Assembly (NCBI GenBank): GCA_019235885.1
Contig: JAFAKB010000001.1
Span: 1-50,328 of the forward strand
DNA length: 50,328 bases
Direction: 5' to 3'
Source of the DNA: Candidatus Eremiobacterota bacterium
GTDB taxonomy: Bacteria > Vulcanimicrobiota > Vulcanimicrobiia > Vulcanimicrobiales > Vulcanimicrobiaceae
Within the stretch, counting starts at the first letter, position 1. Every line of letters begins with the position of its first letter. Shown here in pieces: positions 48,607 through 50,328 of this stretch. A program made the position numbers and the translations under genes. Under the pieces are notes generated by a model. It was not told where the DNA came from, searched no databases, and saw only the letters and a program-made list of their open reading frames with translations.

Positions 48607-49715
48607 GTCAGCGCCGCGATCCGCCCGGCGATCCGCTCGGCGGCGTCCGGGTGGGCGAGCTGCGCCGCGCCCGCGCGCACGCGCGCGGCGGTCGCGGCGT
48701 CGTGCAGCACGCCGTCGACGACCCGCACCAGGTCCGCGCCGCGGGTCGCCCGCAGCGCCGCGCCCCGCGAAACCAGATAGCGTGCGTTCCGCTCCTCCTG
48801 GCCCGGCAACGGGCGCAGCAGCACCAGCGGCACGCCGGCCGCCAGCGCCTCCGAGGTCGTGAGGCCGCCGGGCTTCGTGACGAGCACGTCGGCCGCGTGC
48901 ATCCAGTCGAACACGTTCTCGACGAAGCCCAGCACCCGCACCTCGCCGCCGTCGGCGCGCGCCTCCTCGGCGAGCCGGCGCTCCAGGCGGCGGTTCTTGC
49001 CGACGATCACGACCGGCGTGACCGGAACGCTCGTGCGCGCGAGCGCGCGCACCGTCGCCGCCACCGGACCGAGCCCGAGCCCGCCGCCCATCACCAGCGC
49101 CACCGCGCCCTCGCGCGGCAGGCCGAGCGCCTCGCGCAGCGCGCCGCGGTCGTGCGGGTGCATCCCGAAGCGCGGGTTGACCGGGATCCCGTCGACGCCG
49201 ACGATCTCCGGCTCGATCCCACGCCCGATCAGGGCGGCGCGGATCTCCGGCGTCGCGACCGCGTACGCGTCGACGTTGCGATAGATCCAGAACGGGTGCA
49301 CGACGAAGTCGGTGACGATTCCCATCACCGGCAAGCTCGGATCGTAGAGCCGTTTGTACGCCGACATCACGCCGCAGGGAAACGCGTGCGTGCACACGAC
49401 CGCGCTGGGCCGCAACCGCTCCATCAAGCCGCGGATGTTGCGCGCGGTGAACTCGCTCGCCCACACGCGAAAGCCGCCGGCGGCGGTCGCGCGCTCGGCG
49501 CGGTCGTAGATGAAGCCGTAGAGCTGCGGGATGGTGCGCACCATCCCGATGTAGCCGTCGCTGACGACCTTCGAGAACAGCGAGGCGGCGTAACGATAGC
49601 TGTCGACGACCTCGCCGCGGATGCCGCGCGCGGCGAGGCGCACGCGCACGGCGTCGGCGGCGGCGCGATGGCCTTCGCCGACCCGTGCGGACAGGAAGAC
49701 GACCGGGCCGCTTAC
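48585..49715 (-). CDS. MGDG-synthase/UgtP-like glycolipid glycosyltransferase, start codon apparently GTA
   Basis: The protein has about 376 residues with a GT-B fold. The N-terminal lobe is of MGDG-synthase type (VVFLSARVGEGHRAAADAV, HPFWIYRNVDAYAVATPEI). The GT28-like C-terminal lobe has VMGGGLGLG near 206-212 and the donor-binding motif VLVTKPGGLTTSEALAAG. It probably transfers a sugar to diacylglycerol at the inner membrane. No ATG, GTG or TTG lies near the needed N-terminus; the nearest upstream is 138 bases inside the previous gene. GGAGG at 49723-49727 lies 7 bases before GTA 49715, which overlaps the previous stop as GTAA. A GTG to GTA change or an error is possible. Confidence 0.85.
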   Translation of the reverse strand, partial: VSGPVVFLSARVGEGHRAAADAVRVRLAARGIRGEVVDSYRYAASLFSKVVSDGYIGMVRTIPQLYGFIYDRAERATAAGGFRVWASEFTARNIRGLMERLRPSAVVCTHAFPCGVMSAYKRLYDPSLPVMGIVTDFVVHPFWIYRNVDAYAVATPEIRAALIGRGIEPEIVGVDGIPVNPRFGMHPHDRGALREALGLPREGAVALVMGGGLGLGPVAATVRALARTSVPVTPVVIVGKNRRLERRLAEEARADGGEVRVLGFVENVFDWMHAADVLVTKPGGLTTSEALAAGVPLVLLRPLPGQEERNARYLVSRGAALRATRGADLVRVVDGVLHDAATAARVRAGAAQLAHPDAAERIAGRIAALTQTALSA

Positions 49716-50005
49716 GCCTGTTCCTCCGGCGGCGCCGACTCCTCGGCGAGGACGAAGAAGTCGTCGAGGATCTCCTGCGCGAGCTCTTCGTCGTCGAGCA
49801 GCTCGCCGAACTGATCCGTCACCACGAACTCGTCGCTCGCCTCGTTGTAGCACACGGCGTACGCGTTGCCTTCGTCGTCCTCGACGAGACCCACGACCTC
49901 GAAGCGATGCTCGGTCCCGTCGTCCATGTGCAGCTCGAGGACGTCCTTGAGCTCGAGCGGCTGCTTCTCGCCCGTCCCGGCGGGCGTCGTCCCGTTGTGA
50001 TCGAT
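49712..50005 (-). CDS. DUF1292 protein, ATC start
   Basis: The protein has about 97 residues. The core LKDVLELHMDDGTEHRFEVVGLVEDDEGNAYAVCYN and the acidic tail EELAQEILDDFFVLAEE match small DUF1292 proteins of unknown role. The first ATG lies inside the core strand, and upstream canonical starts would overlap mltG by more than 200 bases. AAGGAG at 50012-50017 is 6 bases before ATC 50005, just after the mltG stop, so ATC is the best start. It lies between mltG and the glycosyltransferase gene. Confidence 0.75.
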   Translation of the reverse strand: MDHNGTTPAGTGEKQPLELKDVLELHMDDGTEHRFEVVGLVEDDEGNAYAVCYNEASDEFVVTDQFGELLDDEELAQEILDDFFVLAEESAPPEEQA

Positions 50006-50011
50006 GACGGT

Positions 50012-50017
50012 CTCCTT
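50012..50017 (-). promoter_or_regulatory. Shine-Dalgarno AAGGAG before the ATC start of the DUF1292 gene
   Basis: It overlaps the TAA stop of mltG and precedes ATC 50005 by 6 bases. No ATG, GTG or TTG lies at a usable distance. Confidence 0.55.
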
Positions 50018-50328
50018 ACTTGAGATACCGCGCGACGTTCGCGTTGTGCTCGGCGAGCGTTGCTGCGAAAGCGTGGCGTCCGTCGCCTTTGGCCACATAG
50101 TACAGATAGTCCGTGTGTGACGGGGCGAAGGCCGCATCGAGCGAGGGCTTGCCCGGGTTTGCGATCGGGGTCGGGGGCAGCCCGGCGTTCCGGTAGGTAT
50201 TGTACGGCGAGTCGATTGCGAGGTCACGTTTCGTGATCACGTCGTGGTGTTCCGCGAAGACGTACTCGATCGAGGCGTCGATCTCCAGCGGCATCCCACG
50301 GCGCAGCCGGTTGTAGATCACCGACGCG
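50016..50328 (-). CDS. mltG: MltG-type endolytic murein transglycosylase (C-terminal part only)
   Basis: About 103 C-terminal residues are in the window; the gene continues past its right edge. IYNRLRRGMPLEIDASIEYV, SPYNTYRNAGLPPTPIANPG and DYLYYVAKGDGRHAFAATLAEHN are diagnostic of MltG/YceG. The enzyme cuts nascent peptidoglycan strands at the inner membrane and so sets glycan length. The catalytic Glu lies upstream of the visible part. The stop overlaps the ribosome binding site of the DUF1292 gene. Confidence 0.92.
   Translation of the reverse strand, partial: ASVIYNRLRRGMPLEIDASIEYVFAEHHDVITKRDLAIDSPYNTYRNAGLPPTPIANPGKPSLDAAFAPSHTDYLYYVAKGDGRHAFAATLAEHNANVARYLK

Noticed and set aside
1-50328. 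CRISPR arrays, rRNA genes, transposases or integrases
   Set aside because: None seen: no regularly spaced repeats, no rRNA-like stretches and no recognisable recombinase genes on either strand.

Overview
The window is a high-GC chromosomal segment from a diderm bacterium. Evidence for two membranes is a TonB-dependent-receptor-like outer-membrane protein, several lipoproteins and periplasmic hydrolases. Ser/Thr kinases with extracytoplasmic sensor domains, an LppM-like protein, a tungsten/molybdenum aldehyde:ferredoxin oxidoreductase operon, type IV pilus/type II secretion ATPases and an alternative sigma factor would fit a deep-branching soil lineage such as Eremiobacterota (WPS-2) or a relative. 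That placement is inference from gene content and style, not from a marker-gene search. Genes are tightly packed and many neighbours share ATGA or GTGA stop/start overlaps, so operons are unusually easy to read.

Layout. 1-2.2 kb (minus): PPi-type phosphofructokinase and NADP-isocitrate dehydrogenase. 2.3-6.2 kb: cobalamin/heme-type binding protein, histidine phosphatase, a catalytically incomplete aldehyde dehydrogenase homologue, a small membrane protein, a gene-poor stretch and tRNA-Ser(GGA). 6.2-13.2 kb: a lipoprotein, a P1/DmpA peptidase, and a minus-strand cofactor operon running moeA (frameshifted) > moeA-PBP fusion > moaD-like > AOR. 13.2-17.5 kb: PEP carboxykinase, an EXORDIUM-like lipoprotein, a SET-domain protein and a LigB-type dioxygenase. 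17.6-30.6 kb: the most striking block, comprising an LppM-like lipoprotein, an FHA-FHA-ABC exporter, and three paralogous transmembrane Ser/Thr kinases interleaved with a GH20 hexosaminidase, an LD-carboxypeptidase and a penicillin-binding-type serine hydrolase. 30.6-35.7 kb: YjbQ, then a coupled operon of secretion/pilus ATPase, PilT-like ATPase, inner-membrane platform protein and sigma factor. 35.7-45.1 kb: TonB-type receptor, nitroreductase, DUF72, a periplasmic protein, a two-component system, SRAP protein, MaoC hydratase, methyltransferase and a hypothetical protein. 45.1-48.2 kb: five minus-strand tRNAs around tadA, a small Cys-rich protein and a retropepsin-like protease. 48.2-50.3 kb: STAS protein, MGDG-synthase-like glycosyltransferase, DUF1292 protein and the C-terminal part of MltG.

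Two themes stand out. First, the kinase/FHA-ABC/cell-wall-hydrolase block looks like one envelope-sensing and envelope-remodelling system. It resembles the mycobacterial PknF-Rv1747 pair but is expanded to three kinases with different periplasmic sensor modules. Second, several genes have conserved N-termini that extend upstream of every acceptable ATG, GTG or TTG, and instead have CTG, ATT, ATC or even GTA at good Shine-Dalgarno spacing. This suggests near-cognate initiation is common here, or in part that the assembly carries errors. A short inverted-repeat element of the form CCTTCGACAGGCTCAGG occurs three times: between genes, in frame inside a gene, and exactly at the frameshift in moeA.
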